Source: Vibrio tubiashii
Lineage (GTDB): Bacteria; Pseudomonadota; Gammaproteobacteria; Enterobacterales; Vibrionaceae
Direction of reading: 5' to 3'
Assembly (NCBI RefSeq): GCF_028551255.1
Contig: NZ_CP117030.1
Span: 248,001 to 312,000, forward strand
DNA: 64,000 nucleotides
Shown here: positions 55,167-64,000 of the stretch, one piece after another
Numbering within the stretch: the first letter of the stretch is position 1
Layout: every line of letters begins with the position of its first letter
Translations under genes and position numbers: made by a program
The notes under the pieces: generated by a model
What the model was told of the DNA's origin: nothing
Seen by the model: only the letters and a program-made list of their open reading frames with translations
The model's database searches: none

Positions 55167-56609
55167 ATGTTTGGAAGTTTATTTGGACAACTACAAAAAA
55201 TAGGGCGGTCATTGATGCTGCCAGTGGCGGTGTTACCTGTCGCAGGCCTTATGCTCGGGATAGGTAATGCCGGATTTGCCTTTATCCCAGAATCCTTAAG
55301 TAAGATTATGCTGGCGGCGGGCGATGGCGTATTTGGCAATATGCAGCTGATGTTTGCGGTCGGCGTAGCGCTTGGGTTATCTAAAGGTAATGATGGCGCT
55401 GCGGCACTCGCTGGCTTAGTCGGGTTAATCATTATGAACGCCTCGCTCGGCATTGTTACTGGGCTTAGAGGTTTTGAAACGGATGCGACCATTATGGGCG
55501 TCAGCACTCTGCAAACTGGGGTGTTTGGCGGGGTGATCATTGGTGCCGTTGCCGCTCTGATGTATAACCGTTTCTACAATATTCGTTTACCCGAGTATCT
55601 TGGCTTTTTTGCCGGAAAGCGCTTTGTACCGATTGTTACTGGTTTAACTGCCATTGTCGTTGGTGCTATTTTGGCGTTTGCTTGGCCTCCTGTAGGGCAA
55701 ATGTTAGATGCATTCTCCCATTGGGCCGCTTATCAAAATCCGGTTTTAGCTTGGGCTGTTTATGGAGCAGGTGAGCGCTCACTACTTCCAGTTGGCTTGC
55801 ACCACATATGGAATGCACCTTTCTTCTTCGAAGTTGGTAGCTACATTGATCCTGAGACAGGCAAAGAGATCACTGGTGAGTTAACTCGCTTCTTCGCTGG
55901 AGATAAAACCGCAGGTTATCTCTCAGGTGGCTTTATGTATTCAATGTGGGCGCTACCTGCAGCGGCTTTAGCTATCTACCACTGTGCAACACCAGAGCGT
56001 AAGAAAATCGTCGGTGGTTTAATGATGTCAGCGGCGCTAACCTCGTGGCTAACAGGTATTACAGAACCTATCGAATTCACTTTCTTATTTGTTGCGCCAG
56101 TGCTGTACATCATTCATATCTTTTTGACCGGTATCGCCTTTGCTATTACTGCGTTCTTGGAGATCAAGCACAGTACTGATTTTGCTCACGGTGCGATTCA
56201 GTTCTTCTTGTACTACCCAATGTCGACCAACGCGTGGATGTTTATCATCATAGGTCCGATTTGGGCGTGCCTATACTATGGCTTGTTCCGCTTCTTAATC
56301 GTAAAACTGGATCTTAAGACACCGGGGCGTGAGACTGAAATTGTAGAAGTCAAAATTGCGGGTCAACCAGATGAGATTGCGGTTGATGTGATTACCGCTC
56401 TCGGTGGTAAAGCGAATATCAAGTCTGTTGATGCGTGTATTACCCGTTTGAGAGTGTCAGTAAAAGATATTGCCAATGTCGATGTGGAAAAGCTCAAGCA
56501 GCTGGGTGCTCACGATGTGCTAGTGATAGGTGACAGCCTGCAAGCCATCTTTGGTACTCAGTCAGATACCATTAAGTCTGAAATTCACGGAGTGCTCGCT
56601 ACCTCCTGA
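55167..56609 (+). CDS. ptsG: Glucose-type PTS permease, EIICB
   Basis: 480 residues from the ATG at 55167 (AGGAGGGAACC upstream). The EIIC domain (about 1-390) has ten or so membrane segments with SLLPVGLHHIWN and the GITEPIEFTFLF active-site loop. The EIIB domain (about 400-475) has the phosphorylated Cys in SVDACITRLRVSV. It imports and phosphorylates a hexose, probably glucose or a related sugar such as N-acetylglucosamine or maltose. No EIIA domain is fused; the cell's Crr-type EIIA would serve. It is divergent from the sensor operon. Confidence 0.85.
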   Translation: MFGSLFGQLQKIGRSLMLPVAVLPVAGLMLGIGNAGFAFIPESLSKIMLAAGDGVFGNMQLMFAVGVALGLSKGNDGAAALAGLVGLIIMNASLGIVTGLRGFETDATIMGVSTLQTGVFGGVIIGAVAALMYNRFYNIRLPEYLGFFAGKRFVPIVTGLTAIVVGAILAFAWPPVGQMLDAFSHWAAYQNPVLAWAVYGAGERSLLPVGLHHIWNAPFFFEVGSYIDPETGKEITGELTRFFAGDKTAGYLSGGFMYSMWALPAAALAIYHCATPERKKIVGGLMMSAALTSWLTGITEPIEFTFLFVAPVLYIIHIFLTGIAFAITAFLEIKHSTDFAHGAIQFFLYYPMSTNAWMFIIIGPIWACLYYGLFRFLIVKLDLKTPGRETEIVEVKIAGQPDEIAVDVITALGGKANIKSVDACITRLRVSVKDIANVDVEKLKQLGAHDVLVIGDSLQAIFGTQSDTIKSEIHGVLATS

Positions 56610-56654
56610 TCTTACCTTTCATCCCCACCTATATCACCTGATAGGTAAGATTTT

Positions 56655-56681
56655 GCCAACCTCAAATGAGGTTGGCTTTTT
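56655..56681. terminator. Strong bidirectional terminator
   Basis: GCCAACCTCA/TGAGGTTGGC, perfect ten-base stem with a two-base loop and five Ts, between the convergent PTS and dehydrogenase genes. Confidence 0.92.
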
Positions 56682-56695
56682 CGTTTTACACTGAT

Positions 56696-58219
<1,524 letters not shown>

Positions 58220-58243
58220 CTAGGTGTTCTTATTAATTTGAGG

Positions 58244-59245
58244 TTATTTCAGTTCAAAGCCGTAGGCGTAAGGGTCTTGATCATCTACCCATATGGTGTT
58301 GTGTCCTGTGACTTGAGCCCACCCTTCAATGCTTGGCAGTATGGCCGCGCGCCCGTTGACCTCGGTGATACCTTCAATACGGCCAGTGAACAAGCTGCCA
58401 ATAATGCTTTCGTGGATAAAATCTTCGCCCTGTTTGAGTTTTCCTTTGGCATGCCACTGCGCCATTCGTGCGCTGGTTCCTGTACCACATGGTGAGCGGT
58501 CGAGCGCTTTTTCACCGTAGAAGACGGCATTTCGTGCGGTAGATTCTGGCTGAGTCGGTGTGCCTGTCCACAAAACATGAGATACACCACATACGGTTGG
58601 ATCTTCAGGGTGGATGCATTCGACGGCCTGTGAAACCGCCTGTCGAACTTTAGGGCTAAGCATTAGAATTTCATCTGATGAGTAGTGCTCAAGCCCTTTA
58701 TAGTTTTCTTGTGGATCAACAATGACGTAGTAGTTGCCACCATAAGAAACATCAACTGTTATCTCGCCCAATCCTTCCACGTTAACGGTGACATCTTGAT
58801 GGGCTAGGTAGGCGGGAACATTGTAGATCTTCACTGAGGTGACTTTCTCGCCATCGCGTTGGTAATGCACTTCAATTTGACCGGCCGGAACATCGAGGAT
58901 CAATTTGCCTTCGACGCGCGGAGTAATCAAACGATGTTCTAGGGCTGATGTCACGGTGCCGATCGTACCGTGCCCACACATCGGCAGGCAGCCGCTAGTT
59001 TCGATAAACAGAATCGACGCATCAGCATTCTCACTGCAAGGAGGAAGAACGACCGAACCAGACATCATTACATGACCACGAGGCTCAAACATCAGCGATT
59101 GACGGATCCAATCATGGTGCTCCAAGAAAAACTGACGCTTATCACTCATCGTCTTGCCTTCTAAATGGGGAACGCCGCCTGCTACTAGCCGAACAGGATT
59201 GCCACAGGTGTGTGCATCGATACAAAAGAAGGTTCCTTGTCTCAT
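58244..59245 (-). CDS. 4-hydroxyproline 2-epimerase (proline racemase family)
   Basis: 333 residues. Both catalytic Cys are present, in LPMCGHGTIGT (about residue 89) and DRSPCGTGTSARMA (about residue 233). A Thr at the second-half or first-half site would mark a 3-hydroxyproline dehydratase instead. FCIDAHTCGNPVRLV opens the protein as in the family. It converts trans-4-hydroxy-L-proline to cis-4-hydroxy-D-proline. It heads the minus-strand epimerase-dehydrogenase operon and is divergent from the FAD enzyme, with an operator in the gap. Confidence 0.9.
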   Translation of the reverse strand: MRQGTFFCIDAHTCGNPVRLVAGGVPHLEGKTMSDKRQFFLEHHDWIRQSLMFEPRGHVMMSGSVVLPPCSENADASILFIETSGCLPMCGHGTIGTVTSALEHRLITPRVEGKLILDVPAGQIEVHYQRDGEKVTSVKIYNVPAYLAHQDVTVNVEGLGEITVDVSYGGNYYVIVDPQENYKGLEHYSSDEILMLSPKVRQAVSQAVECIHPEDPTVCGVSHVLWTGTPTQPESTARNAVFYGEKALDRSPCGTGTSARMAQWHAKGKLKQGEDFIHESIIGSLFTGRIEGITEVNGRAAILPSIEGWAQVTGHNTIWVDDQDPYAYGFELK

Positions 59246-59306
59246 TTCTTGCTCCTTGAATAAGAAATTGGTTGAAGTGGTGAATTTGGATGTTATCGTG
59301 ATGTTA

Positions 59307-59321
59307 AGTATATTTTATACA
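59307..59321. promoter_or_regulatory. Predicted GntR-type operator in the divergent epimerase/dehydrogenase gap
   Basis: AGTATA-TTT-TATACA, one change from TGTATA-N3-TATACA. It lies 62 bases upstream of the epimerase start and 36 bases upstream of the FAD enzyme start, so one site could control both directions. Confidence 0.6.
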
Positions 59322-59356
59322 ATTTTGTTTTTGAAACGTGATAAGGAGCAAAATAA

Positions 59357-60622
59357 ATGGTGAGCAACAATTCAGCAGATTCGCAAAATATTGCAGTGAT
59401 TGGTGGTGGGATAATTGGCTTGTGCATTGCTCTGAAGTTACAACTTGAAGGTGAAAACGTGACGGTTTTCGATAAGCGTGGAGCAGGGCAAGGATGCTCA
59501 AAAGGTAACGCAGGGCATTTCGCAACCGAGCAAGTTTTTCCGCTTGCTACACCAGCACTTTTGCCTCAACTGCCAAAGATGCTTCTGTCTCGTCAAAGCC
59601 CGGTCTCAATACGCATTCAAGACATTCACAAAACCACGCCTTGGATGATTCGTTTCTTACTAAATGCGAGAGATAAAACAACCAAGCAATCCACTCAAGC
59701 CTTGACTCAACTCAATCAGAACGCGATGCAAAGTTGGTTCGCGCTGCTTGAAGAAGTCGGGTTGCAACACTTAATCGAGATGGACGGCTCATTGCTGACA
59801 TTTGAAAGTGAGCGGCTGTTTGATTCGTACCGTGCGACGCTAAACAGCTTACGAGAACATGGGGTTGAATGCCAAGTTTGGCAACAAGAGAAACTGCGCG
59901 AACGAGTTCCTCAACTTTCTGAATCAGTAAAGTTTGGTGTGTTTTTTCCAGATACTGGCCACAGTCTAAACCCTTATAGGATATGCGTTGAGCTTGAATC
60001 TTCTTTTAAGTTTCGACAAGGGAAGTGGGTAGAAGAACAAGTGGAAGAGGCATTTTTTGACGGTGAGTTAGGTGTTGTCGCAACGGAAAATGAAAGTTAC
60101 TCGTTTGACAAAATCGTCATTGCCACTGGCGCAGAGTCTGTAGACTTGGTTAAAAAAATTACCGGCATTAAGGTACCACTTCAAGCAGAAAGAGGTTATC
60201 ACTTAATGGTGCCAGAACTTAAAAATGCTATCCCGTTTCCTGTCAGTTCTGCGGATAGAAAATTCATCATGACGCCTATGGAAGAGGGACTGAGGTTAGC
60301 GGGTACGGTTGAGTATGCAGGGCTGAACTCACCCCCGAATATGAAACGCGCGACCATGCTTAAAGAGTTGGCAAAAGGGCTTCTAAAGTCGGAGTTATCC
60401 TATCAGTCCGATGGTGAAAAGTGGATGGGAAACCGCCCCTCATTGCCTGATTCTTTGCCCGTCATAGACAGCGTAGAAGATGGAAAAATACTGTTTGCTT
60501 TTGGCCATCAACACCTTGGTCTTACGCAAGCGGCTATCACTGCAGACTTAGTCAGTGAGCTAAGCCGACAGCGTGAACCGTCGCTTGATATTTCACCATT
60601 TGCGCTAAGTCGCTTTTGCTAA
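59357..60622 (+). CDS. FAD-dependent D-amino acid dehydrogenase, likely D-hydroxyproline dehydrogenase
   Basis: 421 residues, DadA-like. The N-terminal dinucleotide motif IAVIGGGIIGLCIALKL is followed by FDKRGAGQGCSKGNAGHFATEQ, and FGHQHLGLTQAAITADLV near the C-terminus completes the FAD site. Single-subunit enzymes of this type oxidise cis-4-hydroxy-D-proline to 1-pyrroline-4-hydroxy-2-carboxylate, feeding electrons to the respiratory chain. Its place opposite the epimerase supports this. AAGGAGC precedes the ATG. Confidence 0.85.
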   Translation: MVSNNSADSQNIAVIGGGIIGLCIALKLQLEGENVTVFDKRGAGQGCSKGNAGHFATEQVFPLATPALLPQLPKMLLSRQSPVSIRIQDIHKTTPWMIRFLLNARDKTTKQSTQALTQLNQNAMQSWFALLEEVGLQHLIEMDGSLLTFESERLFDSYRATLNSLREHGVECQVWQQEKLRERVPQLSESVKFGVFFPDTGHSLNPYRICVELESSFKFRQGKWVEEQVEEAFFDGELGVVATENESYSFDKIVIATGAESVDLVKKITGIKVPLQAERGYHLMVPELKNAIPFPVSSADRKFIMTPMEEGLRLAGTVEYAGLNSPPNMKRATMLKELAKGLLKSELSYQSDGEKWMGNRPSLPDSLPVIDSVEDGKILFAFGHQHLGLTQAAITADLVSELSRQREPSLDISPFALSRFC

Positions 60623-60642
60623 AAAAATTTAAAATTAAATAT

Positions 60643-60657
60643 TGTATAAAATATACC
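60643..60657 (+). promoter_or_regulatory. Predicted GntR-type operator before the reductase gene
   Basis: TGTATA-AAA-TATACC, one change at the last base, 52 bases upstream of the start at 60710. It implies a promoter separate from the FAD enzyme gene. Confidence 0.6.
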
Positions 60658-60709
60658 AACGTATTATGTTAACGAAAGGTTGCAGATTGGATGCAAAAAG
60701 GAACGAGAG

Positions 60710-61675
60710 ATGATTAACCTAGACGCACATCAAATAGTCAACTGCCTTTCGATGGCAGGGTTGATTGAGTCAATGCGACTCACCTACCAAGAGCAAGCAA
60801 CTATTCCACAGCGTAACGTGATGCCTTTAGAGGAAGACAAATATGATGCGTTTGCCCTGTTACCTGCTTGGAGTGAATCGCTGATCACCGTAAAAGCGTT
60901 TACTTATTTTCCAGATAACTACATCGAAGGCAAAGACAGCTTAGCATCGAAAATTCTCGCCTTTGATCGATCTAATGGTGAACCACTGGCTTTGCTCGAT
61001 GGAAAAGTTCTTACCTATTGGCGCACAGCCGCAGCATCAGCCCTTGCTGCCGATTATTTAGCGAGGCGTGAAGCTGAAACCTTGCTCATTTGTGGCACGG
61101 GCAACCTTGCTCCCTACATCGCTTACGCCTATTCAGCCATTCGTCCGATACGCAAAGTGCTGATTTGGGGACGCGATAAGCAAAAAGCACGTCAAACTCT
61201 CGATACTATTTTGACGAGCAATGAGTATCAGTCGCTGCCCAACTCTCATCAGTTCACGTTAGAAGTCATTGAAAATGTCGATTCAGTTCTCAGTCAAGTG
61301 GATATCATTTCATGTGTCACTGGGTCAGATGAGCCTCTGTTTAATGGCGCTCTGGTTCAACCAGGAACTCATATCGATCTGATTGGTAATCACGACTCTG
61401 ACAAGCGCGAGTGTGACAGCACTATAGTTCAAAGGGCCAATGTGTTTGTTGATAGCAAAATTAATGTGTTGGCAGAAGCGGGTGATTTGCTTATTCCTAT
61501 CGAAGAAGGGGTTTTTGCAGCCGAGAATATACGAGCAGAGCTATCTGAACTGTGTAAACAAATTCATCAAGGTCGCAGTAATGAAGAGGTAATAACCTTA
61601 TATAAATCAGTAGGTAGTGCTCTTGCTGATCTTGCGGCAGTAAAGTTTGTGCTACAGGAAAAAGAGATTTTTTAA
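60710..61675 (+). CDS. Ornithine cyclodeaminase/mu-crystallin family protein, likely 1-pyrroline-2-carboxylate reductase
   Basis: 321 residues from the ATG at 60710 (GAACGAGAG before it). The Rossmann motif LLICGTGNLAPYIAYAY (about 122) and KVLIWGRDKQKAR give an NAD(P) site; LTYWRTAAASALAADYL precedes it as in the family. In hydroxyproline clusters this family (LhpI-like) reduces 1-pyrroline-2-carboxylate to L-proline, a step of trans-3-hydroxyproline breakdown. No 3-hydroxyproline dehydratase gene is in the window. Ornithine cyclodeaminase activity is less likely here. Confidence 0.8.
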   Translation: MINLDAHQIVNCLSMAGLIESMRLTYQEQATIPQRNVMPLEEDKYDAFALLPAWSESLITVKAFTYFPDNYIEGKDSLASKILAFDRSNGEPLALLDGKVLTYWRTAAASALAADYLARREAETLLICGTGNLAPYIAYAYSAIRPIRKVLIWGRDKQKARQTLDTILTSNEYQSLPNSHQFTLEVIENVDSVLSQVDIISCVTGSDEPLFNGALVQPGTHIDLIGNHDSDKRECDSTIVQRANVFVDSKINVLAEAGDLLIPIEEGVFAAENIRAELSELCKQIHQGRSNEEVITLYKSVGSALADLAAVKFVLQEKEIF

Positions 61676-61722
61676 CTAGGGGAAATCCCCGTTTAATTGC
61701 AGTTTCGACTGCAAACTTAAAT

Positions 61723-61737
61723 TGCATACAATATACA
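61723..61737 (+). promoter_or_regulatory. Predicted GntR-type operator before the deaminase gene
   Basis: TGCATA-CAA-TATACA, one change in the first arm, 14 bases upstream of the deaminase start, a position like that of the collagenase site. Confidence 0.6.
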
Positions 61738-61751
61738 AATGGAAGGTAAAG

Positions 61752-62666
61752 ATGAACGTAGATTGGAAAGGTGTCTACCCTGCAGTAAGTACTCAGTTTC
61801 GTAAAGATCAGAGCATTGATCTCGACGCCACTCAAACTGTAATCGATAACCAAATTAACGATGGCGTTAATGGCATTATTTGCTTGGGGACGGTCGGCGA
61901 AAACTGCGCGCTGTACCCTGAAGAGAAGCGTCAGGTTCTCGCGGCAGCGAGAGAAGTGGTTGCAGATAGAGTGCCATTGATTGCGGGGACAGCAGAGTCG
62001 ATAACCACTGCGGCGATTGATTACATGCAAGATGCGCAAAAAATTGGTATCGATGGCTGCATGGTGATGCCTGCAATGGTCTACCGCACATCGGATAGCG
62101 AAACAGTGGACTACTACCGTACTCTTGCGCAAGCAACGCCTGAAATGCCAATTATGATTTACAACAACCCCGTTTCCTATGGCGTAGATGTGAATCTTGA
62201 TCTAATGGAACAACTTGCAGTGTGTGAAAGTATCGTTGCGGTTAAAGAGTCTACCACTGACACGCGTCGTATTACTGAACTGTACAATCGTTTCGACGAC
62301 CGTTTTACCGTCTTTAGTGGCGTTGATGATATCGCTCTGGAATCTCTCATGCTTGGTGCGACGGGGTGGATCTCTGGTTTAACCAACGCATTTCCTGCTG
62401 AGTCTGTTGCTATCTATAAACTGGCAAGCCAAGGACGCTATGTTGAAGCGTTAGAAATCTACCGTTGGTTCTTACCACTGCTTCGTTTAGATACAATTCC
62501 TACCTTGGTTCAATGTATCAAACTGGCGGAACAAGTGTGTGGCCGAGGAAGCGAGCAAGTACGTGCTCCTCGTCAGAACCTTAAAGGTGAAGAACGCGCG
62601 CAAGTGATTGCGTTAGTCGAACAAGCGATTGCGACGCGTCCGGATTTGTCTAAGTACAATCTGTAA
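61752..62666 (+). CDS. DapA-family 1-pyrroline-4-hydroxy-2-carboxylate deaminase
   Basis: 304 residues from the ATG at 61752 (GGAAGGTAAAG). TIM-barrel aldolase of the DHDPS family: IICLGTVGENCALYPEEK near the N-terminus, catalytic Tyr in MIYNNPVSYG (about residue 138) and Schiff-base Lys in VAVKESTTDTR (about residue 164). In hydroxyproline pathways this branch dehydrates and deaminates 1-pyrroline-4-hydroxy-2-carboxylate to 2-oxoglutarate semialdehyde. It follows the reductase gene after 76 bases with its own operator. Confidence 0.88.
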   Translation: MNVDWKGVYPAVSTQFRKDQSIDLDATQTVIDNQINDGVNGIICLGTVGENCALYPEEKRQVLAAAREVVADRVPLIAGTAESITTAAIDYMQDAQKIGIDGCMVMPAMVYRTSDSETVDYYRTLAQATPEMPIMIYNNPVSYGVDVNLDLMEQLAVCESIVAVKESTTDTRRITELYNRFDDRFTVFSGVDDIALESLMLGATGWISGLTNAFPAESVAIYKLASQGRYVEALEIYRWFLPLLRLDTIPTLVQCIKLAEQVCGRGSEQVRAPRQNLKGEERAQVIALVEQAIATRPDLSKYNL

Positions 62667-62682
62667 TAATCGCTTAAATGAA

Positions 62683-62710
62683 TAGAGGGTAGGTTGTCTA
62701 CCCTCTACTT
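62683..62710. terminator. Terminator after the hydroxyproline cluster
   Basis: TAGAGGGTAG/CTACCCTCTA, perfect ten-base stem with a five-base loop, followed by CTTT. It separates convergent genes. Confidence 0.8.
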
Positions 62711-62733
62711 TCGCAGCACAAGAACGATTCCTG

Positions 62734-63204
62734 TTAATTGAATCGAGCCATTTGCCACAAATCCATAAAGCCTTCGATTTGCCCTTCTACTACATTGTTT
62801 TCTGGGAAGTTTTCGAATACAAATACTTTGTCTCCTTTTACTTCAACATGATAGAACAAGATTTTGTATCCAGAGAAAATCTCATTGTACCTATCGTTCT
62901 CATTGTTTGTCGTTGAGCCTTCGATTCGCTGTCTATCGTATATGAGATAGATCATTTGTTTGCCGAGTTTCAGTTGTCTGGCACTGACTTGCCATTTCGA
63001 CGCGAGTTGATTTTGCTCATCAAACAGTGAATGGAGAACCATCACTTTTCCTCGATAACAGGTAACAAAGGTATCTCGGTTCTCCATGCTTTGGACACGA
63101 ATATCGTAGCGGCATGCGGAGCCATTGATGAAGCTATATAAGAGAACTACAAGCGTTACGAACGACATTAGATAGACAAAGTACTCAATATATTTAGTTA
63201 TCAT
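62734..63204 (-). CDS. Small membrane protein, likely partner of the ToxR-like regulator
   Basis: 156 residues with one N-terminal membrane helix (about 8-27) and a periplasmic domain with two Cys (about residues 31 and 49). It overlaps the upstream ToxR-like gene by 11 bases. The architecture and overlap match ToxS-, TcpH- or VtrC-type partners, which stabilise or complete the sensing domain of a membrane-bound winged-helix regulator. Sequence alone does not tie it to one of these families. Confidence 0.62.
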   Translation of the reverse strand: MITKYIEYFVYLMSFVTLVVLLYSFINGSACRYDIRVQSMENRDTFVTCYRGKVMVLHSLFDEQNQLASKWQVSARQLKLGKQMIYLIYDRQRIEGSTTNNENDRYNEIFSGYKILFYHVEVKGDKVFVFENFPENNVVEGQIEGFMDLWQMARFN

Positions 63205-63868
63205 TGGTCACCTCATATCGTTTACCGTTTGAAGAGACAAATAAGGTAGAACCTTTCGGTGCGTTAAATGCGGAATGTCCTTGTAGGTCTCCATCAATGG
63301 CGCAAACCTTAGTTCCATTTTCAATTGAACAAGAGACCGAAACCCAAGAGAATGCACTGTAAAAGAGGACGAGCAGTGTGGTAGCTGCTGAAAAGAAGGC
63401 GAATAGCTTACGTGTGATAGACATTTTGGTCAGTTCTTCTTCATCATGGCTTCGTGGTACAGAATTCATTGATGGAGCATCGCTGCTTTTTGGATGACCG
63501 TTGATTCCTTGGTCACTTTTGGGTGCTTCAGAGAAAGAAAGTTTGTAGCCTTTTTTGGGTACATTAATGATTTTAATACTCTCCGGTTCTAGCACCTTTC
63601 TTAGGTTTGAAATGGCAACAGGCAAGGAGTTAGACCCAATAGCTTCTGGGTTTCCCCAAGCTGCGCTAATTAGCTCATCCTTTGTGCTAACCTCTCCGTC
63701 GGACAGGAGAAGGTTTTTAAGCACTTCTCCTTCCTTAATCGTAATCGAGTAACTGTTACCATTGCCGTGAATAATTTCACTACTATGCTCACGTATTTTT
63801 AAGGTACAGGAGCCGACACTGAAGCTTTGTTCCTCAAATGTATGAAGTTCAGGTTTATGAATGAGCAT
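63194..63868 (-). CDS. ToxR-like membrane-bound transcriptional regulator
   Basis: 224 residues. The N-terminal half (about 10-110) is an OmpR/PhoB-type winged helix (EGEVLKNLLLSDGEVSTKDELI; SLPVAISNLRKVLEPE; KGYKLSF). An unstructured, Ser/Pro-rich linker and a single membrane helix (about 156-174) follow, then a short periplasmic tail of some 50 residues with two Cys. This one-component layout is that of ToxR, CadC and VtrA. The target genes are unknown. It overlaps the small membrane protein gene. Confidence 0.82.
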   Translation of the reverse strand: MLIHKPELHTFEEQSFSVGSCTLKIREHSSEIIHGNGNSYSITIKEGEVLKNLLLSDGEVSTKDELISAAWGNPEAIGSNSLPVAISNLRKVLEPESIKIINVPKKGYKLSFSEAPKSDQGINGHPKSSDAPSMNSVPRSHDEEELTKMSITRKLFAFFSAATTLLVLFYSAFSWVSVSCSIENGTKVCAIDGDLQGHSAFNAPKGSTLFVSSNGKRYEVTNDN

Positions 63869-64000
63869 CCTTTCCCCCTTAAATGAGCAAGTTAGACGAC
63901 GTTAGCCAGTCTCTGAAACACAAGAGGCTGCTACTGCTAGGTCGGGGCTTGTACCGTACTCTCCTCCATTTAAGAAACCAAAACGGATAAAGTTTCCTGA
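63869..64000. other. Window end, no feature recognised
   Basis: About 130 bases upstream of the ToxR-like gene. A promoter for that gene is expected here, but I see no clear motif or reading frame. Confidence 0.5.

Overview
The window looks like chromosomal DNA of a marine Vibrio. The grounds are a Vibrio-type aryl polyene (APE) gene cluster, two M9 collagenases of the Vibrio type, a VF530-family protein, a ToxR-like membrane regulator and many small conserved Vibrionaceae proteins. I see no rRNA, tRNA, CRISPR array, prophage or insertion sequence. All family assignments are from sequence reading alone; no database search was run.

Layout. 1-5961 (minus): part of an APE pigment operon, running from a chain-length-factor-like protein through an acyltransferase, two acyl carrier proteins, a membrane protein, an AMP ligase and a hotdog dehydratase to a glycosyltransferase/acyltransferase fusion cut by the window edge. 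6032-8775 (plus): a divergent arm with a lipoprotein, an O-methyltransferase and a halogenase-like flavoprotein. 8891-21890: mostly housekeeping and accessory genes, namely a secreted trypsin-like peptidase with a frameshifted fragment beside it, a dicarboxylate symporter, a phospholipase-D/cardiolipin-synthase lipoprotein, LysE, MFS and EamA transporters, two LysR regulators, YbjQ, YaiI, an SDR enzyme and a DUF465 protein.

22256-31278: a block of secreted proteins containing collagenase 1 (with PKD domain), a sphingomyelinase translationally coupled to a lipase-foldase-like protein, collagenase 2 and an unknown secreted protein. 31361-38481: small proteins, an alpha/beta hydrolase beside a secreted phospholipase-C-like protein, an alternative tryptophanyl-tRNA synthetase with a tandem-Trp leader peptide and attenuator, a ParD-like gene overlapping a methionine aminopeptidase, and a VF530 protein.

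38550-47592 (minus): an oligopeptide ABC transporter (oppABCDF-like) with a coupled Xaa-Pro aminopeptidase, then an HTH regulator and a GntR/FCD regulator. 47947-56609: a haem-motif protein with a diguanylate cyclase, a nucleoside hydrolase-VOC fusion, a binding-protein/sensor-kinase/response-regulator operon, and a divergent glucose-type PTS permease. 56696-62666: a hydroxyproline catabolic cluster (aldehyde dehydrogenase, 4-hydroxyproline epimerase, FAD D-amino acid dehydrogenase, ornithine-cyclodeaminase-family reductase, DapA-family deaminase). 62734-63868: a ToxR-like regulator with a small membrane partner.

The main conclusion is that collagenase 1, the peptide importer plus Xaa-Pro aminopeptidase, the GntR regulator and the hydroxyproline genes seem to form one collagen-use regulon. 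A 15-bp inverted repeat (TGTATA-N3-TATACA, up to two changes) lies before collagenase 1, oppA, gntR, the divergent epimerase/dehydrogenase pair, the reductase gene and the deaminase gene. This would take collagen from extracellular cleavage through peptide uptake and proline-bond cleavage to 2-oxoglutarate under one regulator.
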